Assembly (NCBI RefSeq): GCF_016863495.1
Contig: NZ_BOOZ01000062.1
Span: forward strand, 1-34,320
Source: Micromonospora andamanensis
GTDB taxonomy: Bacteria > Actinomycetota > Actinomycetes > Mycobacteriales > Micromonosporaceae
DNA length: 34,320 nt
Direction of reading: 5' to 3'
Shown piece after piece: positions 16,425-24,773 of the stretch. The notes below the pieces were generated by a model that did no database searches, was not told the origin of the DNA, and worked only from the letters and a program-made list of their open reading frames with translations. Made by a program: the position numbers and the translations under genes. Position 1 is the stretch's first letter; each line of letters starts with the position of its first letter.

Positions 16425-17752
16425 CCCGCGAACGCGACGAGATCGCGGTGGTGGGTGCCGGGCTGGCCGGCTGTCTGCTGGCCTGTTTCCTGGCGCGCCG
16501 GGGCCATCAGGTGGCGCTCTACGAGCGCCGCCCGGACCCGCGCAGCGGCACGCCCGAGCGGGGTCGCTCGATCAACCTGGCCCTCTCCGAGCGGGGGCTC
16601 GACGCACTGCGTCGCATCGGGCTGGCCGAGCAGGTGATGGCGGACGCGTTACCGATGCGGGGCCGGATGGTCCATCCGGTGCACGGTGCGCCGGGACTGC
16701 AGTCGTACAGCGCCTCCGGCGATCGGGCGATCAACTCGATAAGCCGGGGCGCGTTGAACAACGCCCTGCTGGAGGCCGCCGCCAAGCTGCCAGGGGTGCG
16801 GATCGCCTTCGAGCACCGGCTGGTCGGGCTCGACCCGGCGACCGGGACGATGACCTTCGAGACACCGGGGGGCGCGGTGACCGAGGGCGCGCGGGTGGTG
16901 CTCGGCACCGACGGTGCCGGTTCCGCCGTACGCGGGCAGTTGCTCGCCCACGACCTGGTCACCGAGAGCGTCGACTTCCTCGACTACGGCTACAAGGAAC
17001 TCACCATCCCGCCGTTGGGCGGCGACTTCGCCCTGGACCCGGGGGCGCTGCACATCTGGCCGCGCGGCACCTCGATGATGATCGCGCTGCCCAACCCGGA
17101 CCGCTCTTTCACCTGCACGCTGTTCTGGCCCACCCACGGCACCGCGAGCTTCGCCTCGCTGGGCAGCGCGGCGGCGATCGAGCGGCACTTCGCGCAGCAC
17201 TATCCGGACCTGCCGCCGATCGCCCCGAACCTGGTCGACGACTACCAGCACAACCCGGTTGGCGTCCTCGGCACGGTGCGCTGCGACCCGTGGCAGGTGG
17301 ACGGGCGGGTCGCCCTGCTCGGCGACGCGGCGCACGCCATCGTGCCGTTCTACGGTCAGGGCGCGAACTGCGCCTTCGAGGACGTGGTGGAGCTGGACCG
17401 CTGCCTCGACGAGTGCGCCGGGGACTGGTCGGCGGCGCTGCCGCTGTTCCAGCACCGTCGGCAGGACAACGCCGACGCGATCGCCCGGATGGCGCTCACC
17501 AACTTCGTGGAGATGCGCGACAAGGTGGCCTCGCCGGTCTACCGGACCCGCAAGCGCGTCGAGCACGCGTTGGAGCGGGCGCTGCCCGGCCGGTACGTCT
17601 CCCAGTACGAGCTGGTGTCCTTCTCCACCGTCCCGTACGCGCAGGTGCGACGTCGGGTCCGCCGGCAGTACCAGGTGGTCGGTCTGGCGGCGGCCGGTCT
17701 GGCGGCGCTGGCCGGCGCGGCGGTGGCGTTCGGCCTCAGGAGGCTGCGATGA
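16421..17752 (+). CDS. kmo: Kynurenine 3-monooxygenase
   Basis: This 443-residue class A flavoprotein monooxygenase hydroxylates kynurenine to 3-hydroxykynurenine with FAD and NADPH. It has the FAD fold VVGAGLAGCLLACFLARRG, the KMO-typical GRSINLALSERGLDALRRIG, and the second FAD motif LLGDAAHAIVPFYGQGANC with AFEDVVEL. The C-terminal end (about 419-438) is an unbroken hydrophobic segment followed by RRLR, a probable membrane anchor. The GTG start overlaps the kynU stop (GTGA), and its stop overlaps the next start (ATGA). Its place between kynU and the meta-cleavage genes shows that flux runs to 3-hydroxyanthranilate. Confidence 0.94.
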   Translation: MTRERDEIAVVGAGLAGCLLACFLARRGHQVALYERRPDPRSGTPERGRSINLALSERGLDALRRIGLAEQVMADALPMRGRMVHPVHGAPGLQSYSASGDRAINSISRGALNNALLEAAAKLPGVRIAFEHRLVGLDPATGTMTFETPGGAVTEGARVVLGTDGAGSAVRGQLLAHDLVTESVDFLDYGYKELTIPPLGGDFALDPGALHIWPRGTSMMIALPNPDRSFTCTLFWPTHGTASFASLGSAAAIERHFAQHYPDLPPIAPNLVDDYQHNPVGVLGTVRCDPWQVDGRVALLGDAAHAIVPFYGQGANCAFEDVVELDRCLDECAGDWSAALPLFQHRRQDNADAIARMALTNFVEMRDKVASPVYRTRKRVEHALERALPGRYVSQYELVSFSTVPYAQVRRRVRRQYQVVGLAAAGLAALAGAAVAFGLRRLR

Positions 17753-19254
17753 CGCTCTGGGATCCCCGGCTGATGGCCGGGCGGGCACCTGACGGTCCCG
17801 GTCTGCTGCGCAACTTCGTCGGCGGCGAGTTCGTCGACGCCGGAACCCGGTTCACCAAGCGCAGCCCGGTGACCGGCGAGCCGGTGTTCGAGGTGGTCGA
17901 GGCCGGTCAGGCCACCGTGGACGATGCGGTGGCGGCGGCCCGGACGGCGTTGCGGGGGCCGTGGGGTCGGGCGGGGGAGCGGGAACGCGCCGAGGTGCTG
18001 CGCCGGATCGCCGACGAGTTGGAGCGCCGTTTCGACGACCTGGTGGCCGCCGAGGTCGCCGACACCGGCAAGTCCATCTCCCAGGCCCGCACCCTGGACA
18101 TCCCGCGCGGTGCGGCGAACTTCCGGGCCTTCGCGGAGATCGTGGCGACCACGCCTACCGAGTCGTTCACCACTGTCACGCCGGCCGGTGGTCGGGCGCT
18201 CAACTACGCGGTACGCAAGCCGGTGGGCGTGGTCGCGGTGATCGTGCCGTGGAACCTGCCGCTGCTGCTGCTCACCTGGAAGGTCGCCCCCGCTCTGGCC
18301 TGCGGCAACGCGGTGGTGGTCAAGCCGAGCGAGGAGACGCCGGCCTCGGCCACCCTGCTCGCCGAGGTGATGGCGGCGGCCGGGGTGCCCGACGGCGTGT
18401 TCAACCTGGTGCACGGCTTCGGGCCCGGCTCGGCCGGCGAGTTCCTCACCCGCCATCCGGACGTCGACGCGATCACCTTCACCGGTGAGTCGTCCACCGG
18501 CGGCGCCATCATGCGGGCCGCCGCCGACGGGGTGAAGGCAGTCAGCTTCGAGTTGGGTGGCAAGAACGCCGGGTTGGTCTTCGCCGACGCGGATCTGGAT
18601 GCGGCGGTGGCCGGCTCGGTGCGGTCGAGTTTCACAAACGGCGGGCAGGTGTGCCTCTGCACCGAACGGATCTACGTGCAGCGGCAGGTGTTCGAGGAGT
18701 TCACCGCGCGGCTGGCCGAGCGTGCTGGCGAGTTGGCGTACGGCTGGCCGGCCGACGAGGCGACGGTGAACATGCCGCTGATCTCGCACGGCCACCGGGA
18801 CAAGGTGCTCGGGCACTACGACCTGGCGCGGACCGAGGGGGCGCGGGTGCTCGCGGGCGGTGGCGTGCCGCGGTTCGGCGACGCCCGTGACGGTGGCGCG
18901 TACGTGCAACCGACGGTGCTGACCGGGCTCGGCCCGGAGGCGCGGACCAACCGCGAGGAGATCTTCGGTCCGGTGGTGCACGTGGCACCGTTCGACGACG
19001 AGGATGAGGCGTACGCCCTGGCCAACGGCACCGAATACGGCCTGGCGGCGACGGTCTGGACCCGTGACGTGGGTCGGGCGCACCGGGCCGGTGCCCGGCT
19101 GGACGCCGGCATCGTCTGGGTGAACACCTGGTTCCTGCGCGACCTGCGGACCCCGTTCGGCGGGGTGAAGGCCTCCGGGATCGGTCGGGAGGGTGGCGTG
19201 CACTCGCTGAACTTCTATTCCGAACTGACGAACGTCTGCGTGGACCTGTCATGA
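17749..19254 (+). CDS. amnC: 2-Aminomuconate 6-semialdehyde dehydrogenase
   Basis: This 501-residue NAD-dependent aldehyde dehydrogenase oxidises 2-aminomuconate semialdehyde to 2-aminomuconate. Cys302 (GGQVCLCTER) is the nucleophile, Glu268 (SFELGGKNAG) the general base, Asn169 (VPWNLPL) the oxyanion residue, and Arg120 and Arg464 are candidates for binding the substrate carboxylate. From memory, these five positions carry the same numbers in the Pseudomonas fluorescens enzyme of the nitrobenzoate pathway, which supports this assignment over a general ALDH. 2-Hydroxymuconate semialdehyde dehydrogenase is the closest alternative. ATGA overlaps occur at both ends. Its product feeds the RidA-type deaminase in the same operon. 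Confidence 0.9.
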   Translation: MTLWDPRLMAGRAPDGPGLLRNFVGGEFVDAGTRFTKRSPVTGEPVFEVVEAGQATVDDAVAAARTALRGPWGRAGERERAEVLRRIADELERRFDDLVAAEVADTGKSISQARTLDIPRGAANFRAFAEIVATTPTESFTTVTPAGGRALNYAVRKPVGVVAVIVPWNLPLLLLTWKVAPALACGNAVVVKPSEETPASATLLAEVMAAAGVPDGVFNLVHGFGPGSAGEFLTRHPDVDAITFTGESSTGGAIMRAAADGVKAVSFELGGKNAGLVFADADLDAAVAGSVRSSFTNGGQVCLCTERIYVQRQVFEEFTARLAERAGELAYGWPADEATVNMPLISHGHRDKVLGHYDLARTEGARVLAGGGVPRFGDARDGGAYVQPTVLTGLGPEARTNREEIFGPVVHVAPFDDEDEAYALANGTEYGLAATVWTRDVGRAHRAGARLDAGIVWVNTWFLRDLRTPFGGVKASGIGREGGVHSLNFYSELTNVCVDLS

Positions 19255-20048
19255 TCGATGTTGAGTCGGCGGCCCGGGAACTGGCCGAGGCACGTGACAC
19301 CGGCAAGCCCTGCCCGCCGCTGCGCGGGCGACTTCTTCCGGAGGGCGACGTCGGTGCCGCCTACCGGGTGCAGCAGCGTCAGGTGGGGGAGTGGCTGGCG
19401 TCGGGGCAGCGCCGGGTGGGCGCGAAGATCGGGCTGACCTCCCGGGCGGTCCAGGAGAACCTCGGGGTGTACGAGCCGGACTTCGGGATGCTCACCGACG
19501 CGATGGCGGTGCCCGACGGCGCCGAGGTGTCGATCGACAGCCTGCTGCAACCCCGGGTGGAGGCGGAGGTCGCCTTCGTGCTCGGTGCCGATCTGCCCGA
19601 CGAGCGGATCACCAGCGCCGACCTGCTGCGTGCCGTCGACCATCTGCTGCCGGCCATCGAGATCGTTGACTCGCGGGTGGCCGGCTGGGACATCTCCATC
19701 GTGGACACCGTGGCGGACAACGCCTCCAGCGGCCTGTTCGTGCTCGGCACCACGCCCCGCCGGCCCGCCGACGTGGATCTGCGGCTGTGCGGGATGGTCC
19801 TCGAACACGCAGGCGAGCCGGTGTCGGTCGGAGCCGGAGCGGCCTGCCTGGGCAATCCGTTGCACGCGCTGGCCTGGCTGGCCGGCACGATGGCCCGCGC
19901 CGGTGACCCGCTGCGCGCCGGGGACGTGGTGCTCTCCGGCGCCCTCGGCCCGATGGTGTCGGTGACCCCGGGCGCGGCCTACGAGGCCCGGATCTCCGGC
20001 CTCGGCTCGGTACGGACCTGCTTCTCCTCCAGGGAGGTTGACGGATGA
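19251..20048 (+). CDS. dmpE: 2-Oxopent-4-enoate hydratase
   Basis: This 265-residue member of the fumarylacetoacetate hydrolase-like hydratase/decarboxylase family adds water to 2-oxopent-4-enoate to give 4-hydroxy-2-oxovalerate. The MhpD/DmpE pattern is clear: GAKIGLTSRAVQENLGV, QPRVEAEVAFVL, IEIVDSRVAGWDISIVDTVA, DNASSGLFVLG and the C-terminal LSGALGPMVSV. The last two distinguish hydratases from the paralogous oxalocrotonate decarboxylase found three genes downstream. The start overlaps the dehydrogenase stop and the end overlaps dmpF, by four bases each. Metal-binding Glu residues in VEAEVAF are intact. Confidence 0.9.
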   Translation: MIDVESAARELAEARDTGKPCPPLRGRLLPEGDVGAAYRVQQRQVGEWLASGQRRVGAKIGLTSRAVQENLGVYEPDFGMLTDAMAVPDGAEVSIDSLLQPRVEAEVAFVLGADLPDERITSADLLRAVDHLLPAIEIVDSRVAGWDISIVDTVADNASSGLFVLGTTPRRPADVDLRLCGMVLEHAGEPVSVGAGAACLGNPLHALAWLAGTMARAGDPLRAGDVVLSGALGPMVSVTPGAAYEARISGLGSVRTCFSSREVDG

Positions 20049-20974
20049 CGGGCGTGGCGGTGATCGGTTCGGGCAACATCGGCACCGACCTGATGATCAA
20101 GGTACTGCGGTTGTCGGATTCGCTGCGGATGGTGGCGATGGCCGGCATCGACCCGGCCTCGGACGGCCTGGCGCGGGCCCGACGACTCGGCGTGGCCACC
20201 ACCGCCGACGGTGTGGCGGGCCTGATCGCGATGCCCGAGTTCGCCGACGTGGAACTGGTCTTCGACGCCACCTCGGCGGGCGCGCACCGGCACAACGACG
20301 CGATGCTGCGCGCGCACGGGCGGACCGTGATCGACCTGACTCCGGCGGCGATCGGCCCGTACGTAGTACCGCCGGTCAACCTGGAGGAGCACCTGGGCGA
20401 GACCAACCTCAACATGGTCACCTGTGGTGGGCAGGCGACGGTGCCGATCGTCGCAGCGGTGCGGCGGGTGACACCTGTCGCGTACGGGGAGATCGTCGCG
20501 TCGATCGCCTCACGGTCGGCCGGCCCGGGCACCCGGGCCAACATCGACGAGTTCACCGAGACCACCGCCCGGGCCATCGAGGTGGTCGGTGGGGCCGACC
20601 GGGGCAAGGCGATCATCGTGCTCAATCCGGCCGACCCGCCGCTGCTGATGCGCGACACCGTCTACTGTCTCTGCCCGGACCCCGACGCCGACCGCGACGC
20701 CATCGCCGCCTCGGTCGGCGAGATGGTGGCCACCGTGCAGGAGTACGTGCCCGGCTACCGGCTCAAGCAGGACGTGCAGTTCGACAGCGTCGACACCTAC
20801 GTGCCGTCGCTGGGACGGCAGCTCACCGGGTTGCAGGTCTCGGTCTTCCTGGAGGTCTCCGGTGCCGGGCACTACCTGCCCGCGTACGCCGGGAACCTGG
20901 ACATCATGACCTCGGCCGCGCTGCGTACCGCGCAGCGGCTGGTCGCCCTGCGGGCGGAGGTGCTGGCCAAGTGA
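20045..20974 (+). CDS. dmpF: Acetaldehyde dehydrogenase (acylating)
   Basis: This 309-residue enzyme converts acetaldehyde, CoA and NAD+ to acetyl-CoA. It has the nucleotide-binding start VAVIGSGNIGTDLMIK, the catalytic Cys in NMVTCGGQATVPIV, and ANIDEFTETTARAIEVVGG and MRDTVYCLCPD typical of DmpF/MhpF/HsaG. These enzymes form a complex with the aldolase DmpG and receive acetaldehyde through a tunnel. The immediate downstream overlap with dmpG (GTGA at 20971) fits equal expression of the two subunits. Length is as expected for the family. Confidence 0.95.
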   Translation: MTGVAVIGSGNIGTDLMIKVLRLSDSLRMVAMAGIDPASDGLARARRLGVATTADGVAGLIAMPEFADVELVFDATSAGAHRHNDAMLRAHGRTVIDLTPAAIGPYVVPPVNLEEHLGETNLNMVTCGGQATVPIVAAVRRVTPVAYGEIVASIASRSAGPGTRANIDEFTETTARAIEVVGGADRGKAIIVLNPADPPLLMRDTVYCLCPDPDADRDAIAASVGEMVATVQEYVPGYRLKQDVQFDSVDTYVPSLGRQLTGLQVSVFLEVSGAGHYLPAYAGNLDIMTSAALRTAQRLVALRAEVLAK

Positions 20975-22026
20975 CAGAGTTGTACATCCAGGACGTGACG
21001 TTGCGCGACGGCATGCACGCCATCGCCCACCGCTACACCGTCGACCAGGTCCGCACGATTGCCGCCGCCCTCGACGCCGCCGGGGTCGCCGCGATCGAGG
21101 TCGCTCACGGTGACGGTCTGGCCGGGTCGAGCGTCAACTACGGTCACGGCGCGGCCAGCGACGCCGACTGGATCGCGGCGGCGGCCGGGGTGATGACGAG
21201 GGCGAAGCTGACCACTCTGCTGCTGCCCGGCATCGGCACCATCGCCGACCTGAAGGCCGCCCGGGCGCTCGGGGTGACGAGCGTCCGGATCGCCACCCAC
21301 TGCACCGAGGCCGACATCTCCGCCCAGCACATCTCCTGGGCCCGGGAGAACGGCATGGACGTGGCCGGCTTCCTGATGATGTCCCACATGAACGACCCCA
21401 CCGGGCTGGCCGCCCAGGCCAAGCTGATGGAGTCCTACGGGGCGCACTGCGTCTACGTCACCGACTCCGGTGGGCGGCTGCTGATGTCCGACGTGGCGCA
21501 GCGCGTCGACGCGTACCGGCAGGTCCTCGAACCGACCACGCAGATCGGCATCCACGCCCACCACAACCTCTCCCTCGGAGTGGCCAACAGTGTGATCGCC
21601 GTCGAACACGGCCGGATCGCCGGCGACGGCCCGGCCGGGTCGCCGGCCGGCCGGACGGTCCGGGTGGACGCCTCCCTCGCCGGCATGGGCGCCGGCGCCG
21701 GCAACGCGCCCCTGGAGGTCTTCGTCGCGGTCGCCGAACTGCACGGCTGGCAGCACGGCTGCGACGTCTTCGCGCTCATGGACGCCGCCGACGACATCGT
21801 CCGCCCGTTGCAGGACCGGCCCGTCCAGGTCGACCGGGAAACCCTCTCCCTGGGGTACGCGGGGGTCTACTCCAGCTTCCTGCGGCACGCCGAACGGGCC
21901 TCGGCGCGCTACGGCGTGGACGTCCGGTCGATCCTCGTGGAGTTGGGTCGACGCCGGATGGTCGGCGGGCAGGAAGACATGATCGTCGACGTGGCGCTGG
22001 ACCTGGCCAGCAAGGAGAACTCATGA
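20971..22026 (+). CDS. dmpG: 4-Hydroxy-2-oxovalerate aldolase
   Basis: This 351-residue class II pyruvate aldolase of the DRE-TIM family cleaves 4-hydroxy-2-oxovalerate to pyruvate and acetaldehyde. The active-site DVTLRDGMHAIAHRY (Arg-Asp-His) and metal-binding IHAHHNLSLGVANS are present, as is SLAGMGAGAGNAPLEVF. The C-terminal domain ending near GGQEDMIVDVALDL contacts the dehydrogenase in known complexes. The real start is the GTG at 20971, overlapping the dmpF stop; the same frame stays open upstream through dmpF by chance. The end overlaps the decarboxylase gene (ATGA). Confidence 0.95.
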   Translation: MTELYIQDVTLRDGMHAIAHRYTVDQVRTIAAALDAAGVAAIEVAHGDGLAGSSVNYGHGAASDADWIAAAAGVMTRAKLTTLLLPGIGTIADLKAARALGVTSVRIATHCTEADISAQHISWARENGMDVAGFLMMSHMNDPTGLAAQAKLMESYGAHCVYVTDSGGRLLMSDVAQRVDAYRQVLEPTTQIGIHAHHNLSLGVANSVIAVEHGRIAGDGPAGSPAGRTVRVDASLAGMGAGAGNAPLEVFVAVAELHGWQHGCDVFALMDAADDIVRPLQDRPVQVDRETLSLGYAGVYSSFLRHAERASARYGVDVRSILVELGRRRMVGGQEDMIVDVALDLASKENS

Positions 22027-22796
22027 TCGGGCCGGACATCGCCGGGATCGCCGAGACGCTCGGCACGGCCGCCGACACGGCCACCGCGGTCGGGCAGCTC
22101 GCCGCCGAGACCGGGCTGGACGTCGACGCCGCGTACGCGGTGCAGACCGCCCTGGTGCAGCGCCGGCTGGACCGGGGGGAGCGGCTCGTCGGGTTGAAGA
22201 TGGGGCTGACCAGCAAGGCGAAGATGGCCCAGGTCGGGGTGGACGAGGTGATCTGGGGTCGGCTCACCGACACGATGCGGATCCCCGACGGCGGCACGAT
22301 CGACGTGGCCGACTTCATCCATCCCCGGGTCGAGCCGGAGGTGGCGTTCCTGCTGGACCGGCTGCCCGAGCCCGGTGAGCCGGTCGGCGACTTCACCGAC
22401 GCGGTCCGGGCGGTCGCCCCGGCGATCGAGCTGATCGACTCCCGGTACGCGAACTTCACCTTCTCCCTGCCCGACGTCATCGCCGACAACACCTCGGCCG
22501 GTGCGTTCGTGATCGGGCCGTGGTCGCCGGTGCCGGACGGGCTGGACAACCTGGGCGTGTTGCTGGAGATCGACGGGCGGGTGGCGCAGGTCGGCTCGAC
22601 GGCGGCCATCCTCGGCGACCCGCGCCGGGCGCTCGACGAGGGCATCCGACTGGCGGGGCGGCACGGGGTGCGGCTGCGCTCGGGCTGGGTCTTCCTGGCG
22701 GGCGCGGCGACTGCCGCGGTGCCGTTGCGTGCGGGTGCTCATGTCCGGGCGGTGGTCGAGCGACTCGGTACGGCTTCGTTGCGGAGTTCCTCGTGA
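22023..22796 (+). CDS. dmpH: 4-Oxalocrotonate decarboxylase
   Basis: This 257-residue paralogue of the hydratase has the decarboxylase-type signatures: LKMGLTSKAKMAQVGVDE, IWGRLTDTM, the metal-site FIHPRVEPEVAFLL, and APAIELIDSRYANFTFSLPD with VIADNTSAGAFVIG. It converts 4-oxalocrotonate (2-oxohex-3-enedioate) to 2-oxopent-4-enoate and CO2, and in known pathways works in complex with the hydratase. It follows dmpG with an ATGA overlap and overlaps the deaminase gene by GTGA. No separate 4-oxalocrotonate tautomerase is found, so the deaminase product may be used directly. Confidence 0.9.
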   Translation: MIGPDIAGIAETLGTAADTATAVGQLAAETGLDVDAAYAVQTALVQRRLDRGERLVGLKMGLTSKAKMAQVGVDEVIWGRLTDTMRIPDGGTIDVADFIHPRVEPEVAFLLDRLPEPGEPVGDFTDAVRAVAPAIELIDSRYANFTFSLPDVIADNTSAGAFVIGPWSPVPDGLDNLGVLLEIDGRVAQVGSTAAILGDPRRALDEGIRLAGRHGVRLRSGWVFLAGAATAAVPLRAGAHVRAVVERLGTASLRSSS

Positions 22797-23224
22797 GTGG
22801 TGACGGGGCTCGGGTTGTTGCCGGGAAGGCGGTGCCTCGGGGGGCCTTTCCGCATGTGAAGGTGGCGGGTGGGTTCGTCTTCGTCTCGGGGACGTCGTCG
22901 CGGCGGCCGGACAACACGTTCGCGGGTGTGTCGGTCGACGAGTTCGGCACGACCGACCTGGACATCCGGGCGCAGACCCGGGCCGTGATCCGGAACATCG
23001 CGGATCTGCTCCGGTCGGTCGGCGCGGAGCTGACCGACCTGGTCCAGGTCACCAGCTATCTGGTCAACATGAATGACTTCGGTGGGTACAACGAGGTGTG
23101 GGCGGAGTTCTTCGACGCGACCGGACCGACCCGGACGACTGTCGCCGTGCACCAGTTGCCGCATCCGCACCTGCTTATCGAGATGCAGGCCGTCGCCCTG
23201 CTCCCAGAAGGAGGCCAGCCATGA
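22793..23224 (+). CDS. amnD: 2-Aminomuconate deaminase (RidA/YjgF family)
   Basis: This 143-residue RidA-fold protein has HVKVAGGFVFVSGTSSRRPD, LDIRAQTRAVIRNIADLLRS, LVQVTSYLVNMNDFGGYNEV and the RTTVAVHQLPHPHLLIEMQA end with the conserved active-site Arg. General RidA proteins remove reactive enamines. The position between oxalocrotonate decarboxylase and 3-hydroxyanthranilate dioxygenase, and the GKAVPRGAFPHVK start, point to the dedicated 2-aminomuconate deaminase that yields 4-oxalocrotonate and ammonia. The GTG at 22793 overlaps the dmpH stop; the longer frame upstream is accidental. It ends in an ATGA overlap with the dioxygenase gene. Confidence 0.88.
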   Translation: MSGDGARVVAGKAVPRGAFPHVKVAGGFVFVSGTSSRRPDNTFAGVSVDEFGTTDLDIRAQTRAVIRNIADLLRSVGAELTDLVQVTSYLVNMNDFGGYNEVWAEFFDATGPTRTTVAVHQLPHPHLLIEMQAVALLPEGGQP

Positions 23225-23745
23225 GTGAGATCGCCGAGCCGTTCAGCTTTCCCGGGTGGATCGCGGAGAACCAGCACCTGCTGAAGCCGCCGGTGGGCAA
23301 CAAGGAGATGCTGCCCGGCTCCGAGGACTTCATCGTCATGGTGGTCGGTGGGCCGAACCAGCGCACCGACTTTCACGTCGACCCGTACGAGGAGTTCTTC
23401 TACCAGGTCAAGGGCAACATGCACATCAACCTGATGCTCCCCGAGGGGCCGCGTACGGTGCACGTGCGCGAGGGCCAGATGTGGATGCTGCCACGGAACA
23501 CGCCGCACTCCCCGCAGCGGCCGGAGGCCGGCTCGATCGGGATGGTGATCGAGCGGGTACGTGAGGAGGGGACGCTGGAGAAGTTCCAGTGGTACTGCGC
23601 CGAGTGCTCGCACAAGGTGCACGAGGTCGAGTTGCAGGTGCGGGACATCGCCGCCGACCTGCCACCGGTGTTCGCGGCGTTCTACGCCGACGAGTCGGCG
23701 CGTACCTGCGACAACTGCGGCGCCCTGCACCCGGGCAAGGGCTGA
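23221..23745 (+). CDS. nbaC: 3-Hydroxyanthranilate 3,4-dioxygenase
   Basis: This 174-residue cupin opens the ring of 3-hydroxyanthranilate to 2-amino-3-carboxymuconate 6-semialdehyde. The catalytic Fe(II) ligands are His52, Glu58 (FHVDPYEEFFYQ) and His96 (PRNTPHSPQRP); Arg48, Arg100 and Glu111 are in place for substrate binding. The C-terminus has a second, rubredoxin-like iron site made of Cys126/Cys129 (CAEC) and Cys163/Cys166 (CDNC), as in bacterial homodimeric enzymes. The ATG at 23221 overlaps the deaminase stop. The stop shares one base with the next gene (TGATG). Confidence 0.95.
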   Translation: MSEIAEPFSFPGWIAENQHLLKPPVGNKEMLPGSEDFIVMVVGGPNQRTDFHVDPYEEFFYQVKGNMHINLMLPEGPRTVHVREGQMWMLPRNTPHSPQRPEAGSIGMVIERVREEGTLEKFQWYCAECSHKVHEVELQVRDIAADLPPVFAAFYADESARTCDNCGALHPGKG

Positions 23746-24773
23746 TGACGGCTCCGGTGCCGGCTGTGTCTCCGGTGGTGGACGTGCACACGCACGTCGT
23801 ACCGAAGGGATGGCCGGACCTGGCCGCGACGTGCGGCGGGTCCGGCTGGCCCTGGCTCCGGATCGACTCGGAACGCGCTGCCATGATCATGATCGGGGAG
23901 AAGCCGTTCCGCCCGGTCGGCGCGGAATGCTGGGACGCCGACACCCGGCTGGCCGACATGACGGCCGACGGGGTCGACGTGCAGGTGGTCTCGCCCACGC
24001 CTGTTTTCTTCTGCTACGACCGCCCGGCCGACCAGGCGGTGAAGGTGGCCCGGATCTTCAACGACCTGACCCTGGAGGTCACCGCCGCCGGCGGCGACCG
24101 GCTGCTGCCGTTCTGTCAGGTGCCGTTGCAGGACCCGGACGCGGCCTGCGCCGAGGTGGACCGCTGCCTCGCGGCCGGCCACGTCGGCGTGGAGATCGGC
24201 AATCACGTCGGTGACCGGGACCTGGACGACGCCGGCATCGTGACCTTCCTGACCCACTGCGCCGAGGTCGGTGCGCCGGTCTTCGTCCACCCCTGGGACA
24301 TGGCCGGCAGCCCTCGCCTGGACCGCTGGATGGCCCGGTGGCTCACCGGCATGCCCGCCGAGACTCACCTGTCGGTGCTGGCGATGATCCTCGGCGGAGT
24401 GTTCGACCGGGTACCTGAGACGTTGCGGATCTGCTTCGCCCACGGCGGCGGCAGCTTCCCGTTCTGGTTGGGGCGCGCCGACAATGCCTGGCACCGCCGA
24501 GGCGACCTGGTACGCGGGGCCTCCGCCGCCCCGCCCAGCTCCTACGTCGACAGGTTCTACGTCGACTCGGTGGTCTTCTCGGCCCCGGCGCTGCGGCTGC
24601 TTGTGGACACCATGGGCGACGATCGGGTGCTCCTGGGCAGCGACTACCCGTACCCCCTGGGTGAACGCCCGGCCGGCGCGGTGGTCCGCCAGGCCGACTT
24701 TCTCACCGACGCGCAGCGCGCCGACCTGCTCTCCACAAACGCCCTCCGCTTTCTAGGTCGTGGCGGTATATAA
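23745..24773 (+). CDS. nbaD: 2-Amino-3-carboxymuconate 6-semialdehyde decarboxylase
   Basis: This 342-residue amidohydrolase-superfamily zinc decarboxylase (ACMSD) turns ACMS into 2-aminomuconate semialdehyde and diverts flux from quinolinate and NAD. Zinc ligands are His15/His17 (DVHTHVVP), a His in PVFVHPWDM and an Asp in LLGSDYPYPLGE; the catalytic His is in CFAHGGGSFPFW. The FRPVGAECWDADTRLADM segment supplies a substrate-binding Arg. The start overlaps the dioxygenase stop by one base. It is the last gene of the operon. Its 3' end abuts a decayed toxin gene. Confidence 0.93.
   Translation: MTAPVPAVSPVVDVHTHVVPKGWPDLAATCGGSGWPWLRIDSERAAMIMIGEKPFRPVGAECWDADTRLADMTADGVDVQVVSPTPVFFCYDRPADQAVKVARIFNDLTLEVTAAGGDRLLPFCQVPLQDPDAACAEVDRCLAAGHVGVEIGNHVGDRDLDDAGIVTFLTHCAEVGAPVFVHPWDMAGSPRLDRWMARWLTGMPAETHLSVLAMILGGVFDRVPETLRICFAHGGGSFPFWLGRADNAWHRRGDLVRGASAAPPSSYVDRFYVDSVVFSAPALRLLVDTMGDDRVLLGSDYPYPLGERPAGAVVRQADFLTDAQRADLLSTNALRFLGRGGI

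Noticed and set aside
16324..19254. A 976-residue open frame covering kmo and the semialdehyde dehydrogenase
   Set aside because: Only the part from 17749 is a recognisable aldehyde dehydrogenase; the upstream part is an Arg/Gly/Ala-rich shadow of kmo in another frame, not a fusion protein.
20038..22026. A 662-residue open frame ahead of the aldolase
   Set aside because: The first 311 residues are a shadow of dmpF; the aldolase starts at the GTG at 20971, overlapping the dmpF stop.
22520..23224. A longer deaminase with a 91-residue N-terminal extension
   Set aside because: The extension is out-of-frame dmpH sequence with low-complexity Gly/Arg content; the RidA domain begins just after the GTG at 22793.
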